A stretch of 64,000 nucleotides of DNA from Odocoileus virginianus (taxonomy: Eukaryota > Chordata > Mammalia > Artiodactyla > Cervidae), in contig NC_069690.1 in NCBI RefSeq assembly GCF_023699985.2, positions 43,700,641 through 43,764,640 of the forward strand. The letters run 5' to 3'. Below the pieces are notes generated by a model, which saw only the letters and a program-made list of their open reading frames with translations, searched no databases and was not told the DNA's origin. Made by a program: the position numbers and the translations under genes. Shown piece after piece: positions 53,010 to 64,000 of this stretch (within the stretch, counting starts at the first letter, position 1; every line of letters begins with the position of its first letter).

Positions 53010-56000
53010 GTATCAGTTCAGTTCAGTTCAGTTCAGTCGCTCAGTCGTGTCCAACTCTTTGCGACCCCATGAACTGCAGCACACCAGGCCTCCCTGTTCA
53101 TCACCAACTCCCGGAGTTTACCAAAACTCGTGTGCATTGAGTCAGTGATGCCATCCAACCATCTCATCCTCTGTCGTCCCCTTCTCCTCCTGCCCTCAAT
53201 CTTTCCCAGTATCAGGGTCTTTTCAGATGAGTCAGTTCTTCACCTCGGGTGGCCAAAGTATTGGAGTTTCAGCTTTAGCATCAGTCCTTCCAATGAACAC
53301 CCAGGACTGATCTTCTTTAGGATGGACTGCTTGGATCTCCTTGCAGTCCAAGGGACTCTCAAAAGTCTTCCCCAACACCACAGTTCAAACGCATCAATTC
53401 TTTGGTGCTCAGCTTTCTTTATAGTCCAACTCTCACATCCATGCATGACTACTGGAAAAACCATAGCCTTGACTAGACGGACCTTTTTTGGCAAAGTAAT
53501 GTCTCTGCTTTTTAATATGCTATCTAGGTTGGTCATAACTCCTCTTCCAAGGAGTAAGTGTCTTTTAATTTCATGGGTGCAGTCACCATATGCAGTGATT
53601 TTGGAGCCCCCCAAAATAAAGTCAGTCACTGTTTCCCCATCTATTTGCTATGAAGTGATGGGACCGGATGCCATGATCTTCTTTTTCTGAATGTTGAGCT
53701 TTAAGCCAACTTTTTCACTCTCCTCTTTCACTTTCATCAAGAGGTTCTTTAGTTCTTCATTTTCTGCCATAAGGGTGGTGTCATCTGCATATCTGAGGTT
53801 ATTGATATTTCTCCCGGCAATCTTGATTCCAGCTTGTGCTTCTTCCAGCCCAGCATTTCTCATGATGTACTCTGCATATAAGTTAAATAAGCAGGGTGTC
53901 AGTATACAGCCTTGATGTTCTCCTTTTCCTATTTGGAACCAGACTGTTGTTCCATGTCCAGTTCTAACGGTTGCTTCCTGACCTGCATACAGGTTTCTCA
54001 AGAGACAGGTCAGGTGGTCTGGTATCCCCATCTCTTTCAGAATTTTCCACAGTTTATTGTGATCCACACAGTCAAAGGCTTTGGCATAGTCAATAAAGCA
54101 GAAATAGATGTTTTTTTGGAACTCTCTTGTTTTTTCGATGATCCAGTGGATGTTGGCAATTTTATCTCTGGTTCCTCTGTCTTTTCTAAATCCAGCTTGA
54201 ACATCTGGAAGCTCACAATTCACGTATTGCTGAAGCCTGGCTTGGAGAATTTTGAGCATTACTTTACTAGTGTGTGAGATGAGTGCAATTGTGCGGTAGT
54301 TTGAGCATTCTTTGCCTTTCTTTGGGATTGGAATGAAAACTTTTCCAGTCTTGTGGCCACTGTTGAGTTTTCCAAATTTGCTGGCATATTGAATGCAGCA
54401 CTTTCACAACATCATCTTTCAGGATATGCAATAGCTTAACTGGAATTCCATCATCTCCACTAGCTTTGTTCATAGTGATGCTTCCTAAGGCCCACTTGAC
54501 TTCACATTCCAGGATGTCTGGCTCTGGGTGAGTGATCACACCATCATGATTATCTGGGTCGCGAAGATCTTTTTTGTACAGCTCTTCTGTGTATTCTTTC
54601 CACCTCTTCTTAATATCTTCTGCTTCTGTTAGGTCCATACCATTTCTGTCTTATATTGAGCCCATCTTTGCATGAAATATTCCCTTGGTATCTCTGATTT
54701 TCTTGAAGAGATCTCTATTCTTTCCCATTCTATTGTTTTCCTCTATTTCTTTGCATTGATCACTGAGGAAGGCTTTCTTATCTCTCCTTGCTATTCTTTG
54801 GAACTCTGCATTCAAATGGATATATCTTGCCTTTTCTCCTTTGCTTTTGGCTTCTCTTCCTTTCACAGCTGTTTGTAAGGCCTCCTCAGACAGCCATTTT
54901 GCTTTTTTTGCATTTCTTTTTCTTGGGGATGGTCTTGATCCCTGTCTCCTGTACAATGTCATGAACCTCCGTCCATAGTTCATCAGGTACTCTATCAGAT
55001 CTAGTCCCTTAAATCTATTTCTCACTTCCACTGTATAGTCATAAGGGATTTGGTTTAGGTCATACCTGAATGGTCTAGTGGTTTTCTCCACTTTCTTCAA
55101 TTTCAGTCTGAATTTGGCAATAAGGAGTTCATGATCTGAGCCACAGTCAGCTCCTGGTCTTGTTTTTGTTGACTGTATAGAGCTTCTCCTTCTTTGGCTG
55201 CAAAGAATATAATCAATCTGATTTTGGTGTTGGCTATCTGGTGACGTCCATGTGTAGAGTCTTTTCTTGTGTTGTTGTAAGAGGGCATTTGCTATGCCCA
55301 GTGTGTTCTCTTGGCAAAACTCTATTAGCCTTTGCCCTGCTTCTTTCTGTACTCCAAGGCCAAATTCGCCTGTTACTCCAGGTGTCTCTTGACTTCCTAC
55401 TTTTGCATTCCAGTCCCCTATAATGAAAAGGACATATTTTTTGGGTGTTAGTTGTAAAACGTCTTGTAGGTCTTCATAGAACCATTCAACTTCAGCTTCT
55501 TCAGCGTTACTGGTCAGGGCATAGACTTGGATTACCGTGATACTGAATGCTTTGCCTTGGAAATGAACAGAGATCATTCTGTCATTTTTTAAATTGCATC
55601 CAAGCAGCGGCTTCCCTGATAGTGCAGAGGTTAAAGCATCTGCCTGCAATGCAGGAGACCTGGGTTCAATCCCTGGGTTGGGAAGATCCCCTGGAGAAGG
55701 AAATGGCAACCCACTCCAGTATTCTTGCCTGGAAAGTCCCATGGACAGAGGAGCCTGATGGGCTATAGTCCATGGGGTAGCAAAGAGTTGGACACGATTG
55801 AGCCACTTCACTTTCACTTTCACTGCATTTAGGACTCTTGTTGACCATGATGGCTACTCCATTTCTTCTAAGGGATTCCTGCCCACAGTAGTAGATACAA
55901 TGGTCATCTGAGTTAAATTCATCCATTCCAGTCCATTTTAGGTTGCTGATTCCTAGAATGTTGATGTTCACTCTTGCCATCTCCTGTTTGACCACTTCCA

Positions 56001-56604
56001 ATTTACCTTGATTCATGGACCTAACATTCCAGGTTCCTATGCAATATTGCTCTTTATAGCATCAGACCTTGCTTCTATCACCAGTCACATCCACAACTGG
56101 GTATTGTTTTTGCTTTGGCTCCATCCCTTCATTCTTTCTGGAGTTATTTCTCCACTGATCTCCAGTAGCATATTGGGCACCTACCGACCTGGGGAGTTCC
56201 TCTTTCAATATCCTATCTTTTTGCCTTTTCATACTGTTCATGCAGTTCTCAAGGCAGGAATACTGAAGTGGTTTGCCATTCCCTTGTCCAGTGGACCACA
56301 TTCTGTCAGACCTCTCCACCATGACCCGTCCATCTTGGGTGGCCCCACACGGCATGGCTTAGTTTCATTGAGTTAGACAAGGCTGTGGTCCATGTGATCA
56401 GATTGGCTAGTTTTCTGTGATTGTGGTTTCAGTCTGTCTGCCCTCTGATGACCTCTCTCAGCGCCTACCATCTTACTTGGGTTTCTCTTACCTTGGACAT
56501 GGGGTATCTCTTCATGGCTGCTCCAGCAAAGCGCAGCCGCTGCTCCTGACCTTGGATGTGGGGTATCTCCTCTCAGCTGCGTGGCCGCCACTCCTGTGCT
56601 GACC
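53010..56604 (-). mobile_element. Large BovB (RTE) LINE, interrupted by SINEs
   Basis: The 3' tail repeat TCAGTTCAGTTCAGTTCAG starts at about 53013. On the minus strand the reverse transcriptase is one 203-codon frame (54259-53648) with the KAFDCVDH and YADD motifs intact. The endonuclease region (about 54930-55560) keeps GDWNAKVG, DYILCSQ and SDHELL. Frameshifts between 53630 and 54650 separate the parts, so no full protein remains. It is less decayed than the copy at 5283. The 5' end meets a SINE at 56605. Confidence 0.92.
55609..55823 (+). mobile_element. Bov-tA SINE inserted in the BovB
   Basis: The head GGCTTCCCTGATAGTGCAG and the Bov-A body run opposite to the BovB. BovB sequence is collinear on the two sides, so the SINE arrived later. 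On the minus strand it supplies a Met and about 75 codons that read in frame into the BovB endonuclease. Confidence 0.93.
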
Positions 56605-56826
56605 TTTCCCTTCTCCAGGGGATCTTCCCAACCCAGGGATTGAACCCAGGTCTCCGACATTGCAGGCAGATTCTTTACCAGCTGAGCCACAAGGGAAGCC
56701 CGAGAATACTGGAGTGGGTAGCCTATCCCTCCCTTCTCCAGGGGATTTTCCCAACCCCGGAACTGAATCAGGGTCTCTTGCATTGGAGGTGGATTCTTTA
56801 CCATCTGAGCTATCAGGGAAGCCCTG
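56605..56826 (-). mobile_element. Composite of two Bov-tA heads
   Basis: Two reverse tRNA-like heads, each starting CTTCTCCAGGGGAT and ending GAGCCACAAGGGAAGCCC or GAGCTATCAGGGAAGCCC, sit side by side. Most of the Bov-A bodies is missing. It marks the 5' limit of the adjacent BovB. Confidence 0.85.
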
Positions 56827-57150
56827 ATATATGAGACAGAGACAGAAGGCTGTACATCAATGACATTAAAAGTTTACACAACCCAGGTTTACATGGACAA
56901 AGGAAGTAGTGGGTCATGGGTCACCATCACCCGTTACTAAATTAGTAGAAAGGTTATCTTCTAAGGCATAGTCTTGGTGATGCTAGGAGACTGTTGTTAT
57001 TTATGGTTGAGCAGGTATTCTGTTGATAAGGAGGTTTGGTGAGTGCCTAATGCAGCTACACAATCCACAGTAGAGGGGAGAGAGGCGGCCAAAGGGCAGA
57101 GAAAATTTTCTATGCTTAAATTTCCTTTGACTTGCCTTAGATACAAATTT
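56827..57150. other. Unassigned intergenic DNA
   Basis: Nothing recognised. Confidence 0.4.
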
Positions 57151-57640
57151 TTATTTCATCATAGTTCAATATTTAGATTTTTAAAGCTTTCCTCTTATGA
57201 ATTATGCTGCAGTGAGCATCTTTTTTCCCCCTTCTGCATTCTTTGCAAATTAAAAAAAAAATTTCAACAGTGAAATCACTACATCAGAACATTAAGGTTT
57301 TTAAGGATCTTGATATATATTACTTGCCAAACTATCTTCTGAATAGATTATACAAATTTCCATTCCCATCAACCAAGTGAAAGCAGAACTTGCTTTATCA
57401 TCTGGTAAGTTCTTTTTAAAAAGAGGGTTTTTAGTGTTTTTGTTTTGTTTTCTAATTTGATAACCAAAAAAAAAAAAAAGTGTCTTATGTTGGTTTAGTT
57501 TTCAGTTCTTTGATTACTTGGTTGATTTTCCCCCAAATGTTTACTAATATTTTTATTTCCTGTACTAAGAATGATCAACTTGTGTCCTGATAACTTGCAA
57601 GAAAAGATGTAAAGTGGTTTTGCCATCAACTATTCAGTTT
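57151..57640 (-). mobile_element. Old L1-type fragment
   Basis: ATTATGCTGCAGTGAGCATC, TCTTGATATATATTACTTGCC and the AATTTCCATTCCCATCAACC phrase match the reverse of an ancient L1 3' region. Highly diverged. Confidence 0.5.
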
Positions 57641-58324
57641 GTTTATTTGAATGGAATCATCATAAGCTGAAAAAATGGTGAAATAACAAAGATTAGACTT
57701 TTTTTTTTACCTACCACTGTTTGTGCCTATGGAAGGAATGTTTAGGTTGAGAGCTTTTTGCCTCCAGTGCTCACAACTGGAGAAGATGCATTATTTTCAC
57801 AAGAGCTGCATCCAGTGTCCTAGCCCGTATGGCACTCAATTGCTAAAGGATTATAACTATATAGATACATATACACACATATCTTTACATATATATTATA
57901 TATATGTTTTATACATACCTATATGTTTCATATATGTAAGCAGGCAGTCCCTAACTTACAATGGTCTGACAATGTTTTGACTTTATATGGTAGGGAATCA
58001 GTATGCATTCAGAAGAACCATCCCTCAGCTTTTGGATTTTGATCTTTTCCTGGGCCAGTGATATGTTATCCATTTGGGCAAAATCATCTAACATCAAGCC
58101 CTACAGGTATCACAAGTTCTGTGGGTCATCCACACATTAATGAGGGTAAGCCACTGTATACCTAAAACCATTCTGTACTCATACAACCATTCAGTTTTTC
58201 ACTTCTAGTGCAGTAGCCAATAAATTCCATGAGATAGTCAACACCTTATTTCAAAACAGGTTTTGTGTTACATGTTTTTGCCCAAATGTAGGCTAATGTA
58301 AGTATTCTGAGCATGTTCAAAGTA
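57641..58324. other. AT-rich intergenic DNA
   Basis: Contains TA-rich imperfect repeats at about 57860-57940. No gene is recognised; the 85-codon plus frame crossing them is repeat-derived. Confidence 0.4.
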
Positions 58325-58868
58325 AGCTGTTGTTCAGTCGCTCAGTCATGTCCAATTCTTTGACCTCATGGACTGCAGCACGCCGGGCTTCCCTATCCTT
58401 CAGTACCTCACAGAGTTTGTTCAAACTCATGTCCACTGAGTCAGTGATGCCATCCAACCATCTCATCCTCTGTTGTCCCCTTCTCCTCCTGCCCTCAATC
58501 TTTCCCAGCATCAGGATCTTTTCCAGTGAGTTGGCATTTTGTATCAGGCGGCCAAAGTATTGGAGCTTCAATTTCAGCACCGGTGCTTCCAGTGAATATT
58601 CAGGGTTGATTTCCTTTAGGATTGATTGGTTGGATCTCCTTGCTGCCCGAGGGACTCAACAGTCTTCTCCAGCAGCACAATTCGAAAACATCTGTTCTTC
58701 GCCTCTCAGCCTTCTTTATGGTCCAGTTCTCATGTCCATACATGACTACTGGAAAAACCATAGCTTTGACAATATGGGCTTTTGTCAGCAAAGTGATGTA
58801 TCTGCCTTTTAATACCTTGTCTAGGTTTGTCATAGCTTTTATTCCAAGAAGCAAGTGTCTTTTGATTT
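58325..58868 (-). mobile_element. 5'-truncated BovB LINE
   Basis: Starts with the 3' end at GTTGTTCAGTCGCTCAGTC and extends through the C-terminal coding region. It is more diverged than the other copies and broken by frameshifts. Confidence 0.9.
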
Positions 58869-58914
58869 CATTAAAAGCATCTTTTCAAATTAAAAGCATT
58901 TTTTAATTTAAAGA

Positions 58915-59122
58915 GGACTTCCCTGGTGGCTCAGACAGTAAAGCATCTGCTTACAATGCGGGAGACCGGGGTTCAATCCCTGGGTCGGGAAGATCCTCTG
59001 GAGAAGGAAACGGCAACCCCCTCCAGTACTCTTGCCTGGTAAATCCCATGGACCGAGGAGCCTGGTAGGCTACAGACAGTCCATGGGGTCACAAAGGGTC
59101 GGACACAACTGAGCAACTTCAC
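58915..59122 (+). mobile_element. Bov-tA SINE
   Basis: The head GGACTTCCCTGGTGGCTCAG, an intact box-B-like region and the Bov-A body to GACACAACTGAGCAACTTC. TTAATTTA-type flanks on both sides suggest the target duplication. Confidence 0.92.
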
Positions 59123-59238
59123 TTTAATTTAGAGTAGGCAAGGCATATTACTAATAAATCCATTTTAAACTTACGATATTTTCAATGTATGATGAATTTA
59201 TTGGCATATAACCAACCCCATTGTTAGTCAAGGAAGAG

Positions 59239-59239
<1 letters not shown>

Positions 59240-59279
<40 letters not shown>
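59240..59279. repeat. (TA)n microsatellite
   Basis: About 20 TA units without interruption. Confidence 0.95.
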
Positions 59280-59281
<2 letters not shown>

Positions 59282-59298
59282 ATAAGAATACGTATGGG

Positions 59299-59400
59299 GC
59301 AAGTCCCAGTGGTCTAGTGGTTAAGATTCAGCACTTTCACTGCCATAGCCTGGTTGGGTTCAATCTCTGGTTGGGGAAATGAAATCCTGCGAGAAAATGT
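59299..59400 (+). mobile_element. Short CHR-type SINE
   Basis: GGGCAAGTCCCAGTGGTCTAG and GGTTCAATCTCTGG are recognisable; the A tail is lost. Confidence 0.75.
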
Positions 59401-60221
59401 ATGGGAAGAGACTAGAAGGGAAAGAGCCCTAACTTACTAGTGACTGTATTCACGAGTTGAGGTTGTGAAGTTTTAAGTGATTGAGAGAAAATGTTGTACT
59501 AACTTGATGATGCAAAACTCAACTTACTTTTTAAAAAAAATACAAAATTTGACAATTAGGAAGGAAGTATAATAGAAATCATGATTGCTGTGCAGGGAAA
59601 TTTAACAAGCACAAACTGTGGCAACTCCATAAATTGCTTATGACAGTAATGGTTGAGTGGGGTTTTTTTCCTTAATAAAATACATTTCTGTCTTCAATGT
59701 TATTTGTACAGCATGGAAAAGTACAAAGTGCTCTTGGGAGAAGCAGAGGGATAATTTCACCCAGAGAAGTATCTTATTTGGAGATAGCTCCCCACTCCAC
59801 CCCCATTAGACTTTAAAATTGGTTAATACTGTTATTAGTATTAGTTACAGCACTCTTGGTAGTTATAGTTAGTATCTGCCTTATAACTGCTGGGTCAGGT
59901 GTTTGAATGTATTAGGTACTATGTGATAGTTATCTCATTTAATTCTCACATGAAAAAGTTTCAGTTTAGAGAGTTTAAATGTAACACAGTATTCTTGGAT
60001 CACCTTCCCCCAGTATCACTAAACTTATCCCTCTGTTCTGGTCATGATCCTGCTCAAGAGATGTCTTCTCCCTCCCTTGAAAAACCCTGCCATGCATATT
60101 CCTTACCCTGGAAACAAACCTCTCCAGAAACTTGCCCTTAGACAAAATCTTAAGACACACCTTCAGTTTTTCTCAGCAGTCCTCTGGAGATAATACAGTC
60201 ATCCCCAGTGTAATTTGTGGG
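59401..60221. other. Unassigned intergenic DNA
   Basis: AT-rich, no exon or clear repeat. An 80-codon frame at 59899-60141 has no domain. Confidence 0.4.
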
Positions 60222-60450
60222 GTTTCCCCAGTGGCTCAGCGGTAAAGAACCCACCTGCAATACAGGAAACTTGGGTTCGATCCCTGGGTCAGGAAGATCC
60301 CTGGAGAAGGAAATGGCAATCCACTCCAGTATTCTTGCCTAGAAAAATCCAATAAACAGAGGAGCCTGGAGGGCTACAGTCTATGGGGTCAAAATAGTAC
60401 TGCTGAGTACTTTTGTTTAGTACTGCTGAGTGCTAAACAACAACAGTATG
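60222..60450 (+). mobile_element. Bov-tA SINE
   Basis: The head GGGGTTTCCCCAGTGGCTCAG and the Bov-A body are recognisable. A 16-bp phrase TAGTACTGCTGAGTAC is partly duplicated near its 3' end (60397-60432), and the tail is AACAACA. Confidence 0.9.
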
Positions 60451-61385
60451 GTTTGTGGGTCTTTGGTCTCTGGTGTCTTAAGGTTCTAGGCAACTCAGCT
60501 CCTCCCAGGAGACTGTAACTTCCTTTTCTTCAAGATGCATAAAAACTCATCGGACCCCAGTATCTGAAGGATTCCTTTTCCAAGAGATGCAGGCACCTCT
60601 CTGGACCCATGTTGTTATTATGCAGGGTTAGGCAGCCTGGCAAGTGCACTAGGGCTTGCAATGAAGGATGGCTGGTTTCCATAGCAACGTTCATCCCTTT
60701 CCAAGGAGGATCCTGTCATGTCTCCTGCCCACTCAGACTTTCCAGAATGAATTGATTTTTTGTGACTCTAGGTGTTTGTCCTTGATCCTCCAAAGAGAGA
60801 AGACTTATTCATAAAAAAAAAAAAAAAAAACCCAACAGCAATAAAAACGCCTGACTGCAGTTAAAATGCTGCATTGCATCAGCTGGTCTTCCTTTCTCCG
60901 AAAACTCTGTATCCTCTCTCCATTTTGTTCTGTTCTCTAGCCTTATCCATCATTTTGAGAAGTAGGTTTCTCTGACAGAAAACAAACAGATGGCGACTTC
61001 GTCTTCCTAAAATTGGCTATGATGGGGCCATAATAGGAAGTTTCAGGAAGGCTTCCTGAAAGCCTGGACTGAGGGCATAGGGGGCTGACCGATGGGCTAT
61101 GATTGGAGGGGCAAGAATAAGGATCGCTATCCACATGAAGATGTTACAGTGTCCGAAATTTTGCTCTTAGAGATTTGTTTCTTTATTGCTTTCCTGGCAA
61201 TATTCTCTTAAATTGCATACAGTCCTGAAAAGAGGAATGTATTATGTTACTAATACTGAAAGTACTTGGGAAAGAAAGGAGGGGCTGTAGAGGGAAGGGT
61301 ATCAAAGGTTTTATGAAGATCACCTTTGTCTGCTTCACAAGGATCTTTTTCTTGTGCAAGGGGGCAGTGTAGGTCCTTCTTTCTG

Positions 61386-61386
<1 letters not shown>
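60451..61386. other. Unassigned intergenic DNA
   Basis: Contains an 18-A tract near 60814. No gene or repeat family is recognised. Confidence 0.4.

Positions 61387-61422
<36 letters not shown>
61387..61422. repeat. (CA)n microsatellite
   Basis: About 18 uninterrupted CA units. The Cys-Val repeat frames on the minus strand are its translation. Confidence 0.95.
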
Positions 61423-61426
<4 letters not shown>

Positions 61427-61835
61427 GAAGATAGCTTCTGTCACATTGCAGAGCGCTGTTCCCTGAAACACCTGCATGCAGCCCTGTTGGAAGATCTCTG
61501 AAACCCACACCTTGATGTGACTAAAACCTCCTTTCTGTCCGCAATGTCATTTGTTTAGCCCCGGGATTCCAGACTAAAGTTCATTTTCCCTTAAATAACA
61601 TGGAAATCAGCAAAACAGCACATTCTTTGTTAAATAAACTGGACAACAGAGCATCAGTTCACTTTATGTAGCTCACTATTGCTCTCATTTCTCAAAACAC
61701 AGAAAAAGTTTATTTCCCCCTAGTTAAGTTGTTAGCATCACTGCTACAACCAGAATGTCCGAAAGTTACTCAGTCCCATTCTAAGGAAGCGATTATTAAG
61801 TGATGTTTAACCGGACATAATTTGAACATAGAATT
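61423..61835. other. Unassigned intergenic DNA
   Basis: Nothing recognised. Confidence 0.4.
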
Positions 61836-61847
61836 ATATCCATGGAG

Positions 61848-62169
61848 GGGCTTCCCTGGTGGCTCAGTGGTAAATTCCACCTACCAATGCAGGAGACACG
61901 GGTTCGATCACTGGTCCGGGAGGATCCCACATGCCATGGAGCAATGATGCCCATATGCTCTAGAGCTTGGGAACCTCAATTATTGAGCCCAAGTGCTGCA
62001 ACTACTGAAGCCTGAGCACCCTAGAGCCTGTGCCAGCGAGAAACCCTCACACCACAACTAGAGAGTAGCACCCATCTCCACAACTAGAGAAAAGCCCACG
62101 CAATAATGAAGACCCAGCACAGCGCCCCCCTCAAAATCCAAAACATTAAATTTAAAAATATATATATAT
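61848..62169 (+). mobile_element. Long CHR-2-type SINE with 12-bp TSD
   Basis: A full tRNA-like head, the long CHR body (GCAACTACTGAAGCC, CACAACTAGAGAGTAGC) and a (TA)n-containing tail. ATATCCATGGAG (61836-61847) and ATATTCATGGAG (62170-62181) differ by one base. Confidence 0.95.
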
Positions 62170-62306
62170 ATATTCATGGAGTCCCCAAAACATTGAATCA
62201 GGCCTCCACCTCTAACTGCTGGTTACCTATCAGGGAGCAACGGGTGATACCAAGTTCACAGCGGAAAAGTTTGGAATCACTTCCTCGTCACCAGCAGGAA
62301 ACATGG

Positions 62307-62711
62307 TGTATTAGTCAGGCTTCTCCAGAGAAACAGAACCAACAGGCTGTGTATATATAGGGAGATTTATTTTAAGAAATTGACTCATGTGATGCTGGAG
62401 GCTTGGCAAGTCCAAAAATCTGATGGGAGACACTAGAAAGCTGGAGATTCAGGAAAGAGCTGCCATTCAAGTCCAAAGTCATTCCACTGGAGAATTCTCT
62501 TTTTAAGTGGATGTGAGCCTTTTGTTCTATTCAGGCTTTCAGTTGATTAGATGAGGTCCATCCGCAGTGTGGAGAGCTATCTTACTCAAAGTCCACTGAT
62601 TGAAATGTAGATCTCATCACCAAATACCCTCACGGAAACATTTAGAATAACGTTTGGTCAAGTATCTGGGCACCATGGCCCAGCCAAGTTAATGTGTAAA
62701 ATTAACCATCA
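62307..62711 (+). mobile_element. MLT2-like ERVL LTR
   Basis: It starts TGTATTAGTCAGGCTTCTCC and continues with AGAAACAGAACCAACAGG, GAGATTTATTTTAAGAAATTG and ATCTGGGCACCATGGCCC, and ends AATTAACCATCAC. This pattern belongs to the old mammalian ERVL LTR group. Confidence 0.8.
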
Positions 62712-62965
62712 CGGTGGGTCAGAGAGTAGCTTATCAGCAAGAGCTGACCTTCTCCCCACTTACCTCACTGTTCTCTATCTTGGGTATTGCTGCCTCCACT
62801 TCAGCAAGTCATCTTCTCTTCTCACCCTTCAGGTACTTGCTCCCCCTTTCCTCTCTGAGCCTATCCCTAGTCCCCTCTCCCACCTCCTCTCACCTGAAAC
62901 AGTCCCCCTAGACCTTAGAAACTGACCTTAGTCATTTACATTGTAGGTTAAATTTAAATTATTGT
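62712..62965. other. Short unassigned intergenic stretch
   Basis: Pyrimidine-rich; nothing recognised. Confidence 0.4.
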
Positions 62966-62975
62966 AAGCTGTCAT

Positions 62976-63247
62976 TTGGAGAAGGCAATGGCACTCCACT
63001 CCAGTACTCTTGCCTGCAGAATCCCATGGATGGAGGAGCCTGGTGGGCTGCAGCCCATGGGGTCGCTGAGTCGGACACGATTGAGCGACTTCACTTTCAC
63101 TTTTCACTTTCATTCAATGGAGAAGGAAATGGCAACCCACTCCAGTGTTCTTGCCTGGAGAATCCCAGGGATGGGGGAGCCTGGTGGGTTGCCTTCTATG
63201 GGGTCGCACAGAGTCGGACACGACTGAAGCGACTTAGCAGTAGGAGC
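62976..63247 (+). mobile_element. Bov-A2 dimeric SINE with perfect 10-bp TSD
   Basis: Two Bov-A monomers without a tRNA-like head, ending CGACTTAGCAGTAGGAGC. AAGCTGTCAT is repeated at 62966-62975 and 63248-63257. Confidence 0.95.
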
Positions 63248-63426
63248 AAGCTGTCATACCCAGTTCTTCATTGAAAGGAAAGCAAATTAAAAGAGTTTCA
63301 GGGATCAATGACAAGCTGAGGGAGCTTTTGTTTGTTTTTTGTTTTTGAGGAAAGGAAAGACTGATTAAGTCACAGAAATCAAGACAAAGAGAGAGAAACA
63401 GATTTTACCAAGGACAGAAATTAGGT

Positions 63427-63692
63427 GGGATGTCACTGGTGGTCACATGATTAAGAATTTGCCTGCCAGTGCAGAGTACACATGTTCGATCCCTGGTCGG
63501 AGAAGATCCCACATGCCACGGAGCAATTACTGAAGCCCGAGCACCTAGAGCCCATTCTTCATAAGAGAAGCCATCGCAATGAGAAGCCAGAGCGCTGCAA
63601 TGAAGAGTAGCCTCCACTTGCTGCAACTAGAAAAAGCCTGCTCGCAGCAACAATGACCTAGCACAGCCAAAAATAAAAATAAATTAAAACAT
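63427..63692 (+). mobile_element. CHR-2-type SINE
   Basis: The head GGGATGTCACTGGTGGTCAC is followed by the long CHR body (GAGCAATTACTGAAGCCCG, CACTTGCTGCAACTAG) and an AAATAAAAATAAATTAAAA tail. Confidence 0.92.
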
Positions 63693-64000
63693 AAAACAAG
63701 AGACTGGTATTTATTGAAAAAGAAAAAAAATCAGGTAAATTCCAGGGGGCTAGATAACCAAGCAGATGGCCTTTTCAGGATATCACTATTGGGGTAAATC
63801 AGCTCTTGCTTTTTTTCTGTTTTTCTTCCTCAGGATGGTCAAGGATGTAGTTGCTTGGGAGAGAGAGCATCTGACTGACTGAGTCTGGGTTTTGTGATCC
63901 TTCCCAGGTCAGGGGAGTGCTGGGTACCTTGTCTGACAATGCTTTTGAGACTACATGAACCCAGGTATCTGTGACCAGAAAAAAGGGGGAATGGATTTGG
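63693..64000. other. Unassigned window end
   Basis: No gene or repeat is recognised in the last 300 bases. Confidence 0.4.

Noticed and set aside
1..64000. CRISPR array, operon or prokaryotic mobile system
   Set aside because: Repeats here are dispersed eukaryotic retroposons and microsatellites. There is no regularly spaced repeat-spacer pattern and genes have introns.

Overview
The window is nuclear DNA from a bovid ruminant. Three retroposon groups that occur together in ruminants show this: BovB (RTE-clade) LINEs, Bov-tA/Bov-A2 SINEs built from a tRNA-Glu-like head and a BovB-derived body, and cetartiodactyl CHR-type tRNA-Glu SINEs. Two young ruminant L1 3' ends and several solo endogenous-retrovirus LTRs fit the same picture. 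I cannot separate cattle, bison, buffalo, sheep or goat by eye.

One protein-coding gene is supported: ARF2, a class I ADP-ribosylation factor, on the minus strand from a CpG-rich promoter near 51.65 kb to a likely polyadenylation site near 32.18 kb. Four coding exons (47577-47724, 44008-44118, 36243-36367, 33755-33916) join in frame to 181 codons, the usual ARF length, with consensus splice sites and every GTPase motif present. A non-coding first exon ending at 51573 is inferred. From general knowledge, human ARF2 is a pseudogene, while cattle and rodents keep a working gene.

Layout. 1-32 kb is intergenic and repeat-rich: an LTR nested in an LTR (859-1751), a solo LTR inside a SINE (2105-2583), a long BovB of about 4 kb (5283-9342), a HAL1-like fossil (14.9-16.7 kb), a GT-rich minisatellite (16.7-17.0 kb), relatively repeat-poor DNA (17-19.9 kb), a BovB with a perfect 14-bp target duplication (23.2 kb) and a young L1 end (26.9 kb). 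32.2-51.65 kb is ARF2, with introns holding nested insertions: BovB in L1, solo LTR in SINE, L1 in oppositely oriented L1, and a LINE-tail insertion of only about 31 bp. 51.0-52.1 kb is the CpG-rich promoter with seven CCAAT boxes in one orientation. 52.5-64 kb is intergenic: another large BovB interrupted by SINEs, more SINEs, microsatellites and an ERVL-type LTR.

I found no bacterial-style system, CRISPR array, operon or second protein-coding gene. Most long open frames come from repeats or GC-rich DNA. The most notable items are the intact ARF2 gene, its CCAAT-box array, the two near-identical L1 ends flanking all ARF2 coding exons, and several nested insertions whose order can be read from target-site duplications.
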